From positions 1 through 40,591 of the forward strand of contig CACYSH010000006.1 of the NCBI GenBank assembly GCA_902776945.1: a DNA stretch of 40,591 bases. The letters are read 5' to 3'. The DNA comes from an uncultured Ruminococcus sp. (lineage in GTDB: Bacteria; Bacillota; Clostridia; Oscillospirales; Ruminococcaceae). The stretch's first letter is position 1. Every line of letters begins with the position of its first letter. Made by a program: the position numbers and the translations under genes. The notes under the pieces were generated by a model, which was not told where the DNA came from, did not search any database, and saw nothing but the letters and a program-made list of their open reading frames with translations. This document shows, in pieces, positions 16,975 through 25,288 of the stretch.

Positions 16975-17757
16975 ATGGCAAAGGTATGTGCAAGCTGCGG
17001 CGCAGCGCTCGACGACAACGAGCTTTTCTGCATGAAATGCGGAACGCCGATCGATCAGAACAACGAAAAGGAAGAAAGCAGGAAATTCTGTCCTCAGTGC
17101 GGCAATGTGCTGGAGGACGGGGCGATATTCTGCGACGTTTGCGGGCGCGAGACCGAACGCGCCAAGCAGAAAAAGGAAGAACCTGCCCCCGACGAGCCTG
17201 CCGTTATGGAAGGTATCCTAAGCCCCTCGATCACGGATGAGACCTTCGCGGGCGCTCGCGACCTGAACAAGGAAAAGTTTGACGGCTTTGAAGCGGCAGA
17301 AGATCACGCGGTAAGGAAGGACGACAACGACCAGTCGATGAAGCCGAAGGCAACGCCGCTGTTCGAAATGGACGCTGCCGCGCTGCCCGAGCTGAAACCC
17401 AAACCCGCAAACAAGCCCAAGCAGGAGCAGCCCGCTCCGCAGAAGAAGGAAGTCACCGCCGAGACCATAAAAAATTCCAATCCCTACGGCGATTTCGCGG
17501 CAAAATCGGGCGGCAGGACGATACAGACGGCGAAAGAATCCGCGCCCGCGCCGCAGAAGTCTCAGTCAAGATCCAAGCCCGAACCGCCCAAGTCTCAGCC
17601 CGCGCCCGAAAAGCCGAAGGCTCAGACTGCGCCGCCGCCCGTGCAGAGATCAGCCGGACCGACCCAATCAGCAAGTGCTGTATCCGCCGATGATCTGAAA
17701 AAGCAAGGCATTTTCTCCGTTGTCGAAAAAATCCGTAATATTTTTGCCAAGAACTGA
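16975..17757 (+). CDS. Double zinc-ribbon protein with Pro-rich linker
   Basis: The 260-residue protein begins with two zinc ribbons: C5-x2-C8 with C19-x2-C22, then C39-x2-C42 with C53-x2-C56, each followed by a turn glycine. Such paired ribbons generally bind zinc and mediate protein or nucleic-acid contacts. Residues ~60-235 are low complexity (Pro, Ala, Lys, Gln, Glu) and probably disordered. The last ~20 residues form a basic amphipathic helix (VVEKIRNIF). No membrane segment is present. AAAGGA precedes the ATG. Its neighbours at 14816 and 17966 have a similar linker style, suggesting a shared setting. The function is unknown. Confidence 0.8.
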   Translation: MAKVCASCGAALDDNELFCMKCGTPIDQNNEKEESRKFCPQCGNVLEDGAIFCDVCGRETERAKQKKEEPAPDEPAVMEGILSPSITDETFAGARDLNKEKFDGFEAAEDHAVRKDDNDQSMKPKATPLFEMDAAALPELKPKPANKPKQEQPAPQKKEVTAETIKNSNPYGDFAAKSGGRTIQTAKESAPAPQKSQSRSKPEPPKSQPAPEKPKAQTAPPPVQRSAGPTQSASAVSADDLKKQGIFSVVEKIRNIFAKN

Positions 17758-17841
17758 CCCCCAAAAACGCAATACGCAATTTACACAAATTTCAGCACGA
17801 TAAATTATGCACTATTTTTATAAGTTTTTGTTATCAGACTA

Positions 17842-17870
17842 TTGCGTAAATGACTTTTTTGTGATATAAT
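17842..17870 (+). promoter_or_regulatory. Sigma-A promoter of the HTH/coiled-coil gene
   Basis: TTGCGT at 17842-17847 and TATAAT at 17865-17870 are 17 bases apart. The leader carries an inverted repeat, TGTTCTTTAAA near 17886 with TTTAAGAACA at 17919-17928, ahead of the AAAGGA ribosome binding site and the ATG at 17966. Confidence 0.7.
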
Positions 17871-17965
17871 ACAAATATGGACTGTTGTTCTTTAAAATAA
17901 TTGCGTTATTTCACATTGTTTAAGAACAGCGGGCAAACGCTATATTGAGAAAGGAATGAAGCTGA

Positions 17966-19252
17966 ATGGCTTTTGGAAAACCGAAAAAGGTAGAAGAATC
18001 CATCAACGACAAATTTGTCAGACTGTTCAAGGAGGGCAAGACCGTTGAGCAGATCTCAAAGGAGTTTGATGTCAAGCCCGATGTTATCGCGAATGTTATA
18101 AGAAGAAGGCTCGGTGAGGACGCTATTCCTCAGACCGTTGTTCGTTCCAAGAACGCGGTTCCTCACCCCAACGACGCGCCGCTGAAAGCAGACGCTGCGG
18201 CTGAGTCGTCCGCTGCCGAAAGCGCTCCTGCGGAGCCTGAAAAGCCTGAGATCACCGACGAGGGGCTTTCGAAGCTGGAACAGTTCATGCTCGAAAAGGA
18301 GAAGAAGAAGGCAGAGGAACCCGAGGTTCCCGCCGAAGAACCCGCCGCCGACTCCGATCTGGGCGTTATGGAAAGCATTTATCTTGACGAGGACGCTATA
18401 AACGCCAAACTGGGCGAAGAACCTCCTGCCATGCCTATGGTTCCCGAATCCAACGACACCAAGCACGATATGACAGGTCTTATTGCCGAGGAGATCGCTG
18501 AGGACGCTGTTATCAAGGAGGCTCCGATAGACGCTTACAGCGAGCCTGATATACTCGTTGAAGACCCCGTTATCCCGCCCGAGCCGAAAATAGCGGCTTA
18601 CAAGCCTGCCGCAGAACCTGAAAAAACCGCAGAACCCGAGCCTGAACCCGCTCCCGCGCCTGTTCCCGAACCCGCGCCTGCTCCTGCTCCCGCACCTGCA
18701 CCCGCGCCGAAGGTTGAGATCCCTCACGGAAACGGCAGCGCCTACGACAAGATGAAGGCTTTCGCAAAGATGCAGCTTGCCGCCAACAACGACAAGATCG
18801 CCGAGCTTGAAGCCAGCATCGCAGGCGTTGAGGGCGATTACACCTCGCAGCTCGCAGAGGCTGAGAAGGCTGTCGGCGAAGCGAAGGTCGCTTACGAAGA
18901 GGTTATCCGCAAGGGCGACAGCGTTAAGGACAGAGAGGATGCTCTGAACGACGAACACCGCAAGGCTATCGCACGCATTGACGCGGATTATCAGCGCAAG
19001 CTCAAGGAGCTGGACGAAGAATACAATTCCTCGCTTTCCCGCGCTAACCGCGAATTTGCCGAAAAGCAGGATACATTCAACGCCGAAAAAGACCAGATCG
19101 ACGCACGCAAGGAAGCGGCAAAGGAGAATTTCCTTGCCAAGCAGCGTGAGGTGAATAATCTTAAAGCAAAGATTTCCTCCGATGTTGACAGCGTTAAAGC
19201 CGAGATCGAAAGTCTGCGCGAGGAAAACAAGGGTTACGAGAGTTTCCTTTAA
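17966..19252 (+). CDS. Uncharacterised protein: HTH-like N-terminus, Pro/Glu-rich linker, long coiled coil
   Basis: The 428-residue protein begins MAFGKPKK. A helix-turn-helix-like segment follows at about 12-50 (LFKEGKTVEQISKEF, then DVIANVIRRRL), resembling the DNA-binding helices of small response or resolvase-type domains. Residues ~55-250 are acidic and Pro/Ala-rich with PAPAPAP runs. From about 255 to the end the protein is a continuous coiled coil (Glu/Lys/Ala with Leu/Ile spacing). No membrane segment is seen. The layout suggests an oligomeric, possibly DNA-tethering or scaffolding protein, but this is inference. It is monocistronic: its own promoter is at 17842 and its own terminator follows. 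Confidence 0.75.
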   Translation: MAFGKPKKVEESINDKFVRLFKEGKTVEQISKEFDVKPDVIANVIRRRLGEDAIPQTVVRSKNAVPHPNDAPLKADAAAESSAAESAPAEPEKPEITDEGLSKLEQFMLEKEKKKAEEPEVPAEEPAADSDLGVMESIYLDEDAINAKLGEEPPAMPMVPESNDTKHDMTGLIAEEIAEDAVIKEAPIDAYSEPDILVEDPVIPPEPKIAAYKPAAEPEKTAEPEPEPAPAPVPEPAPAPAPAPAPAPKVEIPHGNGSAYDKMKAFAKMQLAANNDKIAELEASIAGVEGDYTSQLAEAEKAVGEAKVAYEEVIRKGDSVKDREDALNDEHRKAIARIDADYQRKLKELDEEYNSSLSRANREFAEKQDTFNAEKDQIDARKEAAKENFLAKQREVNNLKAKISSDVDSVKAEIESLREENKGYESFL

Positions 19253-19275
19253 TTAACGAACATACCATATTTACG

Positions 19276-19304
19276 GGAGAGAGCCTTGCGGTTCTCTCCT
19301 TTTT
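19276..19304 (+). terminator. Rho-independent terminator after the coiled-coil gene
   Basis: GGAGAGAGCC (19276-19285) pairs with GGTTCTCTCC (19290-19299), allowing one G-U pair, with a 4-base loop, followed by five T residues. It lies about 24 bases beyond the stop. Confidence 0.9.
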
Positions 19305-19341
19305 CATAAAAATGCACAAAACAGCAAAGTGAAGGCAAACC

Positions 19342-19358
19342 AAAAGTCTTAGGAAGGG
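19342..19358 (+). repeat. Repeat R1, truncated copy C
   Basis: AAAAGTCTTAGGAAGGG matches the head of the R1 element; the hairpin half is missing. TTAAAATCGGCAAAAAAA at 19420-19437 resembles an R2 terminus, as in the other composite copies. Confidence 0.6.
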
Positions 19359-19430
19359 TTCTCCCAGAAACTGAGCGGTTCAAGCATCAAGTCGGAGAAA
19401 AAATTTGAACGGTTCCAAATTAAAATCGGC

Positions 19431-19456
19431 AAAAAAACTGCGCGGAAATCCCGCAC
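19431..19456 (-). terminator. Terminator of the lipoprotein operon
   Basis: On the minus strand, GTGCGG (19456-19451) pairs with CCGCGC (19445-19440) around a 5-base loop, followed by AG and seven T residues. It lies 11 bases past the lipoprotein stop at 19467. Confidence 0.7.
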
Positions 19457-19466
19457 AGCCGCAATA

Positions 19467-20273
19467 TTATTCGCTTTCGGAGTTCTTCATCAGCAGCTCC
19501 CTCGATATTTCCTCGATCTTCTCAGGCTCCATCTTTGCGATCTGCTCATAGGTATACCCCGCCTTTTCAACCATTTCGGGCATGATTCCCTGCGTATAAT
19601 AGGACACTTTAAGCGCCGTTACATCGGAAACGAGAACGTCATCGGAAAAATCGTACCAGTCGGCAAAATCCGGGAGCGCGATAGTCTCCGAATGCCAGTC
19701 AAGGCTCTCGATCCGCGTAATTACCGAAATAGCGCCCTCCTCTTCGGTGACAGCCTTTTTTATAACGCCCGTTGCCTTGTCAAAAGTAAAAAAATAGGTC
19801 TCGCGAAGCCCCGCCTCAGAGGGCTTATAGATCTCCGTTATGTCGTTTTCGGTCTCCTCGATATTGTAAAGCATATCGTTCTCGCCGAGCTTGATAAAGG
19901 CGTTTCCGAACCTGCCCTCTGTGTCGAGCCGCTTGTAGCATTTTATTACAGGCAGAAGCATATACGTTTTGCCGCCGACGGTGTAAAACTCGCTGTAAAC
20001 GTCCTCGCTGTCCATTGTCACAAGCCCGTCGTCGCCGCTGCGGACTATCCGGCAGACGGTTTCCGAAGAACTGCTGCCATAGATCGTGAATTTCAGCTCG
20101 TAGTCCTCGCTGTCAAGCCTGTCGCTAAGTTCGGCGGCGAGCGTCTTTTTATTCAGCGTTATGATGCCCTGCCCGGGAGATTCCTTCCCGCTTTCGCCGC
20201 AGCCGGAAAACATTCCCGCACAGCAAGCCGTGCAAACAGCCGCGCCGGCAAGAACGCCGATCAATCGTTTCAT
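19467..20273 (-). CDS. Uncharacterised lipoprotein (third gene of a three-gene unit)
   Basis: The 268-residue protein has a signal sequence with the charged start MKRL and a lipobox ending F-S-G-C25, so it should be lipid-anchored outside the cell. The mature domain alternates short strands (CRIVRSGDDGLVTMD, then KTYMLLPVIK) and ends in a helical acidic tail. This is reminiscent of LolA/LppX-like beta folds common in Firmicutes lipoproteins, but no family can be named. It starts 6 bases after the preceding membrane protein gene and has a terminator directly downstream. A role with that membrane protein is likely but not defined. Confidence 0.75.
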   Translation of the reverse strand: MKRLIGVLAGAAVCTACCAGMFSGCGESGKESPGQGIITLNKKTLAAELSDRLDSEDYELKFTIYGSSSSETVCRIVRSGDDGLVTMDSEDVYSEFYTVGGKTYMLLPVIKCYKRLDTEGRFGNAFIKLGENDMLYNIEETENDITEIYKPSEAGLRETYFFTFDKATGVIKKAVTEEEGAISVITRIESLDWHSETIALPDFADWYDFSDDVLVSDVTALKVSYYTQGIMPEMVEKAGYTYEQIAKMEPEKIEEISRELLMKNSESE

Positions 20274-20279
20274 TTTTGA

Positions 20280-20870
20280 TTATCGCTCTTTTCTTTTATA
20301 CATTATCCGCGTTTGCAGATCGTCGTTATCGTGACCGATGCCGAAAGCCGCCGCCGTCACGATCACCAAAATCAGCTGTATTGCGGGAAAGACCGCGAAC
20401 AGCGCGGGCGAAAGGTGCGTGATGTCCATATCGGGGGCGAACAGGTTTATCAGCCCCCACAGCCCCGCGTTCAGCAGCTTGAACAGCGGCAGAAACGAGC
20501 CGACCGCTCCCGAATACGAAAGCCCCAGTACGCCCAGCGTTGCCAGCGCGGGCAGCACCGAAACAAGCCCCAGCACAGCGCCGAAGCCGCGTTTTACGTT
20601 GTCGCCGCGCACGGAGTTCTTTATCTGCGCCTTTCTGCCCTCTTTAAAGCCAAAGTCTGCCATAACAAGTATATATGTGGCAAGCCCCATAAGCCCGAAA
20701 ATTATGTCTGCGGCGGTTTTCAGCACGACACGCAGCGCCAGCACCGAAAGAAAAATAAATATCCCGAAAAACTCGCACTCAAGCCATTTCAGCAGTGCCG
20801 TCAGCAGCGACTTGCGGCGGTTATAGCGTTCCTCTTCGGAATAATCCGATACTTGCTTTATCTCGCTCAC
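20280..20870 (-). CDS. Uncharacterised membrane protein, about four transmembrane helices
   Basis: The 196-residue protein has a charged cytoplasmic N-terminus. Hydrophobic segments lie at roughly 32-52, 54-72, 98-120 and 155-178, with a basic tail (YKRKER). No transporter or enzyme motif was recognised. Its ATG overlaps the stop of the 109-residue gene upstream (ATGA-type overlap), and the lipoprotein gene follows after 6 bases. The three genes therefore form one translationally linked unit controlled by the promoter at 21232-21260. The topology is read by eye. Confidence 0.75.
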   Translation of the reverse strand: MSEIKQVSDYSEEERYNRRKSLLTALLKWLECEFFGIFIFLSVLALRVVLKTAADIIFGLMGLATYILVMADFGFKEGRKAQIKNSVRGDNVKRGFGAVLGLVSVLPALATLGVLGLSYSGAVGSFLPLFKLLNAGLWGLINLFAPDMDITHLSPALFAVFPAIQLILVIVTAAAFGIGHDNDDLQTRIMYKRKER

Positions 20871-21196
20871 AGCGCCGCGCCCCCGTAGGCGACCTCGCTG
20901 CGGTACTTCTCGATACGCTCGTTAAGCGCCGCAATGACCCGCTCGTAGCCCTCGGCGGAATAGTCCTCCTTGAAGACCTCCTGCGGCTCGGAGACCGCAA
21001 GGCAGTCCTTGCCGTACCAGACTGTCACTTCAAGACAGGCTGGCTCGGGATTTGCGGGCGGTTCTTCGCCTTTTTTGGGCTTCGGCGGCTTTTTTGGCAC
21101 AATGCGGTAATTGAAATCAGAGAGCAGACTGCCCGTCCAGATGTTGCCGAACTCGAAATAAGCGAATGTCGGTACGTCTATATAGCCATGATACAT
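20867..21196 (-). CDS. Small uncharacterised protein, first gene of the unit
   Basis: The 109-residue soluble protein starts MYHGYIDVPTFAYFEFG. It has a lysine/proline-rich middle (PKKPPKPKKGEEPP) and a C-terminal helix. No family is recognised. AAAGGA lies 8 bases before the ATG, and a near-consensus promoter is 36 bases upstream. The one-codon overlap with the following membrane protein gene argues that it is genuinely translated. The Phe/Tyr-rich start could be a binding strand, but nothing more can be said. Confidence 0.7.
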   Translation of the reverse strand: MYHGYIDVPTFAYFEFGNIWTGSLLSDFNYRIVPKKPPKPKKGEEPPANPEPACLEVTVWYGKDCLAVSEPQEVFKEDYSAEGYERVIAALNERIEKYRSEVAYGGAAL

Positions 21197-21231
21197 ATTT
21201 TCAGTCCTTTCGGTCGGTGGTCTTAAAAGTT

Positions 21232-21260
21232 ATTATATCACATATCGCGGCGGCTGTCAA
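21232..21260 (-). promoter_or_regulatory. Near-perfect sigma-A promoter of the three-gene unit
   Basis: Read on the minus strand, TTGACA (21260-21255) and TATAAT (21237-21232) are separated by exactly 17 bases. Transcription would start near 21225, giving a leader of about 28 bases before the ATG at 21196. Confidence 0.85.
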
Positions 21261-21382
21261 TGAAAGCGTAAAAGCAACACGGAAAATTATAGTGCTGAAG
21301 TAGGTGCCACCCTACATAATGTATAAAAATCGTCATGCCGACCGTGAAAAATGATCTCCGTGAGCGGCAAAATAATCTGCGA

Positions 21383-22174
21383 TCAGAACTCGATACGCTT
21401 TACAGCATGGACTTTGCAGACCTCCGCACACTTACCGCAGTCAATACACTTTTCATAATCGATCGCCGCATGATTATCATGAACGGTTATAGCCCCCGTC
21501 TCGCAGACCTTCTCGCACATACGGCACCCTATACAGCCCTCGGGACATTTCAAATGCGTGACCCTCGCCAACTCACTCGACGAGCAAAAAACATCTGTTC
21601 GCTGACTGATACGCCTTATCGCAATAAGCCCGTTCGGACAGGCGGCGGCGCAAAGCCCACACCCGATACACTTAGCCTTATCCACCCGCGCAATGCGGTC
21701 GATTATCGAAATGGCGTTCTGCGGACAAACGCTCACGCAGTCGCCGTACCCCAGACAACCGCAGGTGCAGAGCTTCGAGCCGTTGTAGAAACGGTTGCAG
21801 GCGGCACAGCTCTGTTCACCGTCAAAATCGTACTTGTGCGGCGTAACATGGCAATCACCCCCGCAGCGCACAAACGCCACAAGCGGCTCGCCCACCGTGA
21901 CCTCAACGCCCATTATCGCCGAGATAGCCTTCGCCGACTTCTCCCCGCCCGGCTTGCAGAGATCACACTTAGCGCCGCGGTTTACGATAGCGTCGGCGTA
22001 ATCGGCGCAGCCCGAATAGCCGCAGCCGCCGCAGTTCGCCTGCGGCAGCGCCTCGCTTATCTTATCCACGCGCTCATCGACCTCGACCGCGAAGATCTTA
22101 GCCGCCGCCGTCAGCAGCACGCCCGCAAGAATGCCAAGCGCCGCGAAAATTATTACGGGTATTACTGTACTCAT
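21383..22174 (-). CDS. rnfB: Rnf complex subunit RnfB, polyferredoxin
   Basis: The 263-residue subunit carries electrons within the Rnf complex, which couples ferredoxin:NAD+ oxidoreduction to ion pumping. A single N-terminal membrane helix (about 5-25) anchors it. The Fe-S domain has C48-x2-C51-x4-C56 and C73. Four further CxxC-type cluster motifs follow, two of them classical ferredoxin signatures (CIGCGLCAAACP; CIDCGKCAEVC). The length fits clostridial RnfB, which is longer than the gammaproteobacterial version. Its ATG overlaps the TGA of the upstream small gene. As last gene of the operon it matches the clostridial C-D-G-E-A-B order, except for the inserted gene. Confidence 0.95.
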   Translation of the reverse strand: MSTVIPVIIFAALGILAGVLLTAAAKIFAVEVDERVDKISEALPQANCGGCGYSGCADYADAIVNRGAKCDLCKPGGEKSAKAISAIMGVEVTVGEPLVAFVRCGGDCHVTPHKYDFDGEQSCAACNRFYNGSKLCTCGCLGYGDCVSVCPQNAISIIDRIARVDKAKCIGCGLCAAACPNGLIAIRRISQRTDVFCSSSELARVTHLKCPEGCIGCRMCEKVCETGAITVHDNHAAIDYEKCIDCGKCAEVCKVHAVKRIEF

Positions 22175-22494
22175 TTGCTCACCGCCTTGATATTGCTTTC
22201 ACGCTTTAGCACCCTTGCTTCCCATGCTGTCCGCGCCACGACGTATTCTCTGCCGGGGAATTTGTCTATCTCGTAGACCGTCCACACGCCATCGTCGGTC
22301 TTGCAGACAATATTCCATGTCTCCCTGTACGGCTCAATCTCCTTGTAGTCGGTTTCCGTGTAGCTGATTCCATCAAATTCGAGACGTGCGCCGTGATAGA
22401 CCGCCCTGCACAGCATCTTGTTTCTGATAAACAAAGCCGCCGCAGCAACGATTATCATTGATAAAAATACAATGATTTTCCTGCTTTTTGTCAT
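22171..22494 (-). CDS. Small membrane-anchored protein inserted between rnfA and rnfB
   Basis: This gene encodes about 107 residues from the ATG at 22494; a TTG at 22506 would add four. It has one N-terminal hydrophobic helix (IIVFLSMIIVAAAALFI) followed by a mostly beta, charged extracytoplasmic domain (VWTVYEIDKFPG). No family is recognised and it has no counterpart in canonical rnf operons. Its stop overlaps the rnfB start (ATGA), so it is translationally coupled to rnfB and very likely expressed. No clear ribosome binding site precedes it, so it may itself depend on rnfA translation. It could be an accessory or assembly factor, but that is inference. Confidence 0.65.
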   Translation of the reverse strand: MTKSRKIIVFLSMIIVAAAALFIRNKMLCRAVYHGARLEFDGISYTETDYKEIEPYRETWNIVCKTDDGVWTVYEIDKFPGREYVVARTAWEARVLKRESNIKAVSK

Positions 22495-22508
22495 ATTATA
22501 TGCCAATT

Positions 22509-23081
22509 TTAATCAATCATTCCCGTAAAGCCCATAAAGCTGAGAGAAACGATAGCCGCCGCCGTGAGGGTCGCGGGTACGCCCTTGAACGGCGCGGGAA
22601 TGTCGCTGTGTTCCATCGTACTGCGAACGCCGCTGAACATCAGGAGTGCCAGCGTGAAAGCCAGCCCCGTGCCGACGGCATTCACTATCGACTTCGAAAA
22701 GCTGTACTCCTTGTCGATGTTCGCAATAGTCACGCCCAAGACCGCGCAATTCGTCGTGATTAACGGCAGATAAACGCCGAGCGCCTTGTGAAGCGGCGGC
22801 ATTACCTTTTTCATGACAATTTCGACAAACTGCACGAACATAGCGATTATCAGTATGAACGCCACCGTGCGCAGGTAGGTTATGCCAAATTTTTCTAAAA
22901 GCATATAGACCGGGTAGGTTATCGCCGCCGCGCAGGTCATGACAAATATTACCGCCGCGCCCATGCCGACCGACGACTTTATCTGTTTCGAAACGCCCAA
23001 AAATGCGCATATCCCCATGAACTGCGAAAGCACCACGTTGTTGACGAACACGCACCCGACAAGTATCAGAATGTAGCTCAT
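22509..23081 (-). CDS. rnfA: Rnf complex subunit RnfA, integral membrane
   Basis: The 190-residue protein has about six hydrophobic helices and no soluble domain, as expected for RnfA. RnfA pairs with RnfE as the inverted-topology core of the Rnf/Nqr complex. The N-terminal NNVVLSQFMGICAFLG segment and the TTNCAVLG motif are characteristic; its conserved cysteine (with that of RnfE) is known in the family to ligate an intramembrane iron-sulfur cluster. The ATG overlaps the rnfE stop (ATGA), so the two are coupled. Confidence 0.95.
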   Translation of the reverse strand: MSYILILVGCVFVNNVVLSQFMGICAFLGVSKQIKSSVGMGAAVIFVMTCAAAITYPVYMLLEKFGITYLRTVAFILIIAMFVQFVEIVMKKVMPPLHKALGVYLPLITTNCAVLGVTIANIDKEYSFSKSIVNAVGTGLAFTLALLMFSGVRSTMEHSDIPAPFKGVPATLTAAAIVSLSFMGFTGMID

Positions 23082-23758
23082 TCGTCAGCCTCCTCCCTGC
23101 ACTGCCCCTTGCATATCGCCGCAGAGGGACAGCCCTCGCAGCTTATCTCTTTGGGCGGCTTTTTTCCCGCGAACATATTCACGAGCGCGATCAGCATTCC
23201 AAGCACGAAAAATCCGCCCGCAGGCATGATGAAAACCGTCATCGGGTGGTCGCACAGCACGGGTATCTTCATGCCGAACCACGAGCCGGTGCCGATTATC
23301 TCGCGCAGGCTGCCCATGAGGAACAGCGCCAGCGTGAAGCCTAAACCCATTCCGAGACCGTCAAGAGCCGAAGCGAACACGCCGTTCTTGCTCGCGAACG
23401 CCTCCGCCCGACCCAGTATTATACAATTTACGGTGATAAGCGAGAGGAACACGCCCAGCGCGTCGTAAAGCTCCGGCAGAAAGCCCTTCATCAGAAATTC
23501 AATAACCGTGACAAAGCCCGCGATTATTACGATAAAACAGGGCAGCCGCACCGCCTTCGGAATGACCTTTTTGAGCGATGAGATAACGATATTCGAGCAG
23601 ACAAGCACAAAGGTCGTCGCCAGCCCCATGCCGATGCCGTTTTTTGCTAAAGTCGTCACCGCGAGGGTCGGACACATTCCGAGCAGCCCAACAAGAGTCG
23701 GGTTCTGGCTGATAAGCCCTTTGGTAAATTCGCCCCACACCGAGCCTTTATTCTCCAC
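23078..23758 (-). CDS. rnfE: Rnf complex subunit RnfE, integral membrane
   Basis: The 226-residue protein has about six membrane helices and shares the RnfA-like core. The TVNCIILGRAEAFA segment contains the conserved cysteine, and the N-terminus carries the NPTLVGLLGMCPTLAV signature of RnfE/NqrD. It ends with a cysteine-containing tail (CEGCPSAAICKGQC) of four cysteines that may bind metal; such a tail occurs in some clostridial RnfE proteins. Its start overlaps the end of rnfG by 11 bases. Confidence 0.95.
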   Translation of the reverse strand: MENKGSVWGEFTKGLISQNPTLVGLLGMCPTLAVTTLAKNGIGMGLATTFVLVCSNIVISSLKKVIPKAVRLPCFIVIIAGFVTVIEFLMKGFLPELYDALGVFLSLITVNCIILGRAEAFASKNGVFASALDGLGMGLGFTLALFLMGSLREIIGTGSWFGMKIPVLCDHPMTVFIMPAGGFFVLGMLIALVNMFAGKKPPKEISCEGCPSAAICKGQCREEADE

Positions 23759-24323
23759 CGAATATCTCCCCCCTGTGACTGCCGTAAATTTCCGCGCAGC
23801 TGCCGACCGCCGCCTTCATGCCCTTCGAGGAATAAGTCGCCGCCGTCACGCCGTCGATATTGTCCAAATTGCCGCCCGCCGTGTAGCCGATGAACTGCCC
23901 CGTGAAGCTGTCCTCCTGAACTTTTGTTCCCAAGCCCGGCGTTTCGCCTATCGAGATAAAACTGATGCCGCTTACCGCGCCGTCGCTGCCGAAGCCCACC
24001 AAAATATGCAGACCGTCCTTTTTGTAGCCGTCGCCCGTGTATTCAATAAGGCAGTTTCCCGCCGCTTTGTCAACGATTATCGAATCAACGCCCTTTTCGC
24101 CAAAGGTCACGGGGAGCCGCTTGCCGTCTTCTTCGGTGACAAGCATTTCGTACTCGCCGCCGCCGAAAATTTCCTCGCAGCCCGTGCGGAGCTTTTTTGT
24201 TAAAATGCCTGTATTGTCAACATAGGTCGCATCGTGCGCCGTGACGAGCAGCCCGCAGACCACCGCGCAGATAATCGTCAGCACCAGCGGCGGCATGATA
24301 AGCTCTTTAACGCTTTGCTTCAT
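23748..24323 (-). CDS. rnfG: Rnf complex subunit RnfG, covalent-FMN protein
   Basis: The 191-residue subunit has one N-terminal membrane helix (about 10-30) and an extracytoplasmic FMN-binding domain. The flavin is attached through phosphoester linkage to a threonine in an S/T-G-A-T-type motif; here the segment is DGVTAATYSS, with T163 the likely attachment site. The second residue of the motif is Ala instead of Gly. The GETPGLGTK segment upstream is also typical. Its ATG overlaps the rnfD stop. Confidence 0.93.
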   Translation of the reverse strand: MKQSVKELIMPPLVLTIICAVVCGLLVTAHDATYVDNTGILTKKLRTGCEEIFGGGEYEMLVTEEDGKRLPVTFGEKGVDSIIVDKAAGNCLIEYTGDGYKKDGLHILVGFGSDGAVSGISFISIGETPGLGTKVQEDSFTGQFIGYTAGGNLDNIDGVTAATYSSKGMKAAVGSCAEIYGSHRGEIFGGE

Positions 24324-25267
24324 GACTTCGCCTCCTTAGCCTTCCCGCCGAAGGGTCTTGTTTCGGTAAGGCGGTCGATGTACGGCGTTAAAATGTTCAT
24401 TATTAATATGGAAAAGCTCACACCCTCCGCGTAATTGGCACAGAAACGTATCACGCAGGTAATTATCCCGCAGCCGACACCGAAAATTATCTTCCCCCAC
24501 GCGGTCTGCGGCGAGGTGACGTAATCGGTAGCCATGAACACCGCGCCAAGCATAACGCCGCCCGCGAGTATCTCGAAAACCGGGTCTTTGCCCGCAAGGA
24601 ACGCAAAAACGAACACCGTTCCCACGAACGCAAGCGTGTTGTGCGGAGTGATAACGCGCATTATGAGCAGGTAAACAAAGCCGATAAGCAAAGCCAGCGC
24701 CGAGACCTCGCCGAGACAGCCGCCCACTCTTCCGAAAAACAGGTCGGCATACGAAGCAGAGCGGCTGACAAGCGGCGTTGCTCCCGAAACCGCGTCCGCG
24801 CCGCGCTCGAAGGGCAGCACCCAGCGGGTCATGTCGGCGGTGAAGGAGAGCATAAGCACTATCCTGCCGACTATCGCGGGGTTTGCAAAATTCTGCCCCA
24901 GTCCGCCGAACATTTGTTTTACTATAACTATCGCTATGAATGTGCCGATGACCGCCTCCCAAAGCGGAAGGGTCGCAGGCAGATTAAAAGCCAGTATTAC
25001 GCCCGTGACGGCGGCGGAAAGGTCGTAAACGGTGCTTTCGCGCTTGCGCAGCTTGCAGCAGAAATGCTCCCACATTACCGCCGATAAAGCGCAAACGGCG
25101 GTCAGCACGAGCGCCCGCAGTCCGAACACCCACACCGCAAAGCCCAGCGCAGGGCAGAGCGCTATCAGCACATGGAGCATTATCCGCTGCGTGGTGACAG
25201 GGCTTTTTATGTGCGGCGACGGCGAGACCGTCAGCTTAAAGGTATTTTCAAGGTCAAAAAAATCCAT
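24320..25267 (-). CDS. rnfD: Rnf complex subunit RnfD, membrane FMN protein
   Basis: The 315-residue membrane subunit has about nine or ten hydrophobic helices. It begins with the family's S-P-H-I-K-S segment and carries SGATPL with T164, the conserved covalent FMN-attachment threonine of RnfD/NqrB. MATDYVTSPQTAWGK near the C-terminus is another family signature. It conducts electrons across the membrane between RnfC/B and RnfG. It starts 21 bases after rnfC. Confidence 0.95.
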   Translation of the reverse strand: MDFFDLENTFKLTVSPSPHIKSPVTTQRIMLHVLIALCPALGFAVWVFGLRALVLTAVCALSAVMWEHFCCKLRKRESTVYDLSAAVTGVILAFNLPATLPLWEAVIGTFIAIVIVKQMFGGLGQNFANPAIVGRIVLMLSFTADMTRWVLPFERGADAVSGATPLVSRSASYADLFFGRVGGCLGEVSALALLIGFVYLLIMRVITPHNTLAFVGTVFVFAFLAGKDPVFEILAGGVMLGAVFMATDYVTSPQTAWGKIIFGVGCGIITCVIRFCANYAEGVSFSILIMNILTPYIDRLTETRPFGGKAKEAKS

Positions 25268-25288
25268 GTTATGTAACTCCGATTGCTA

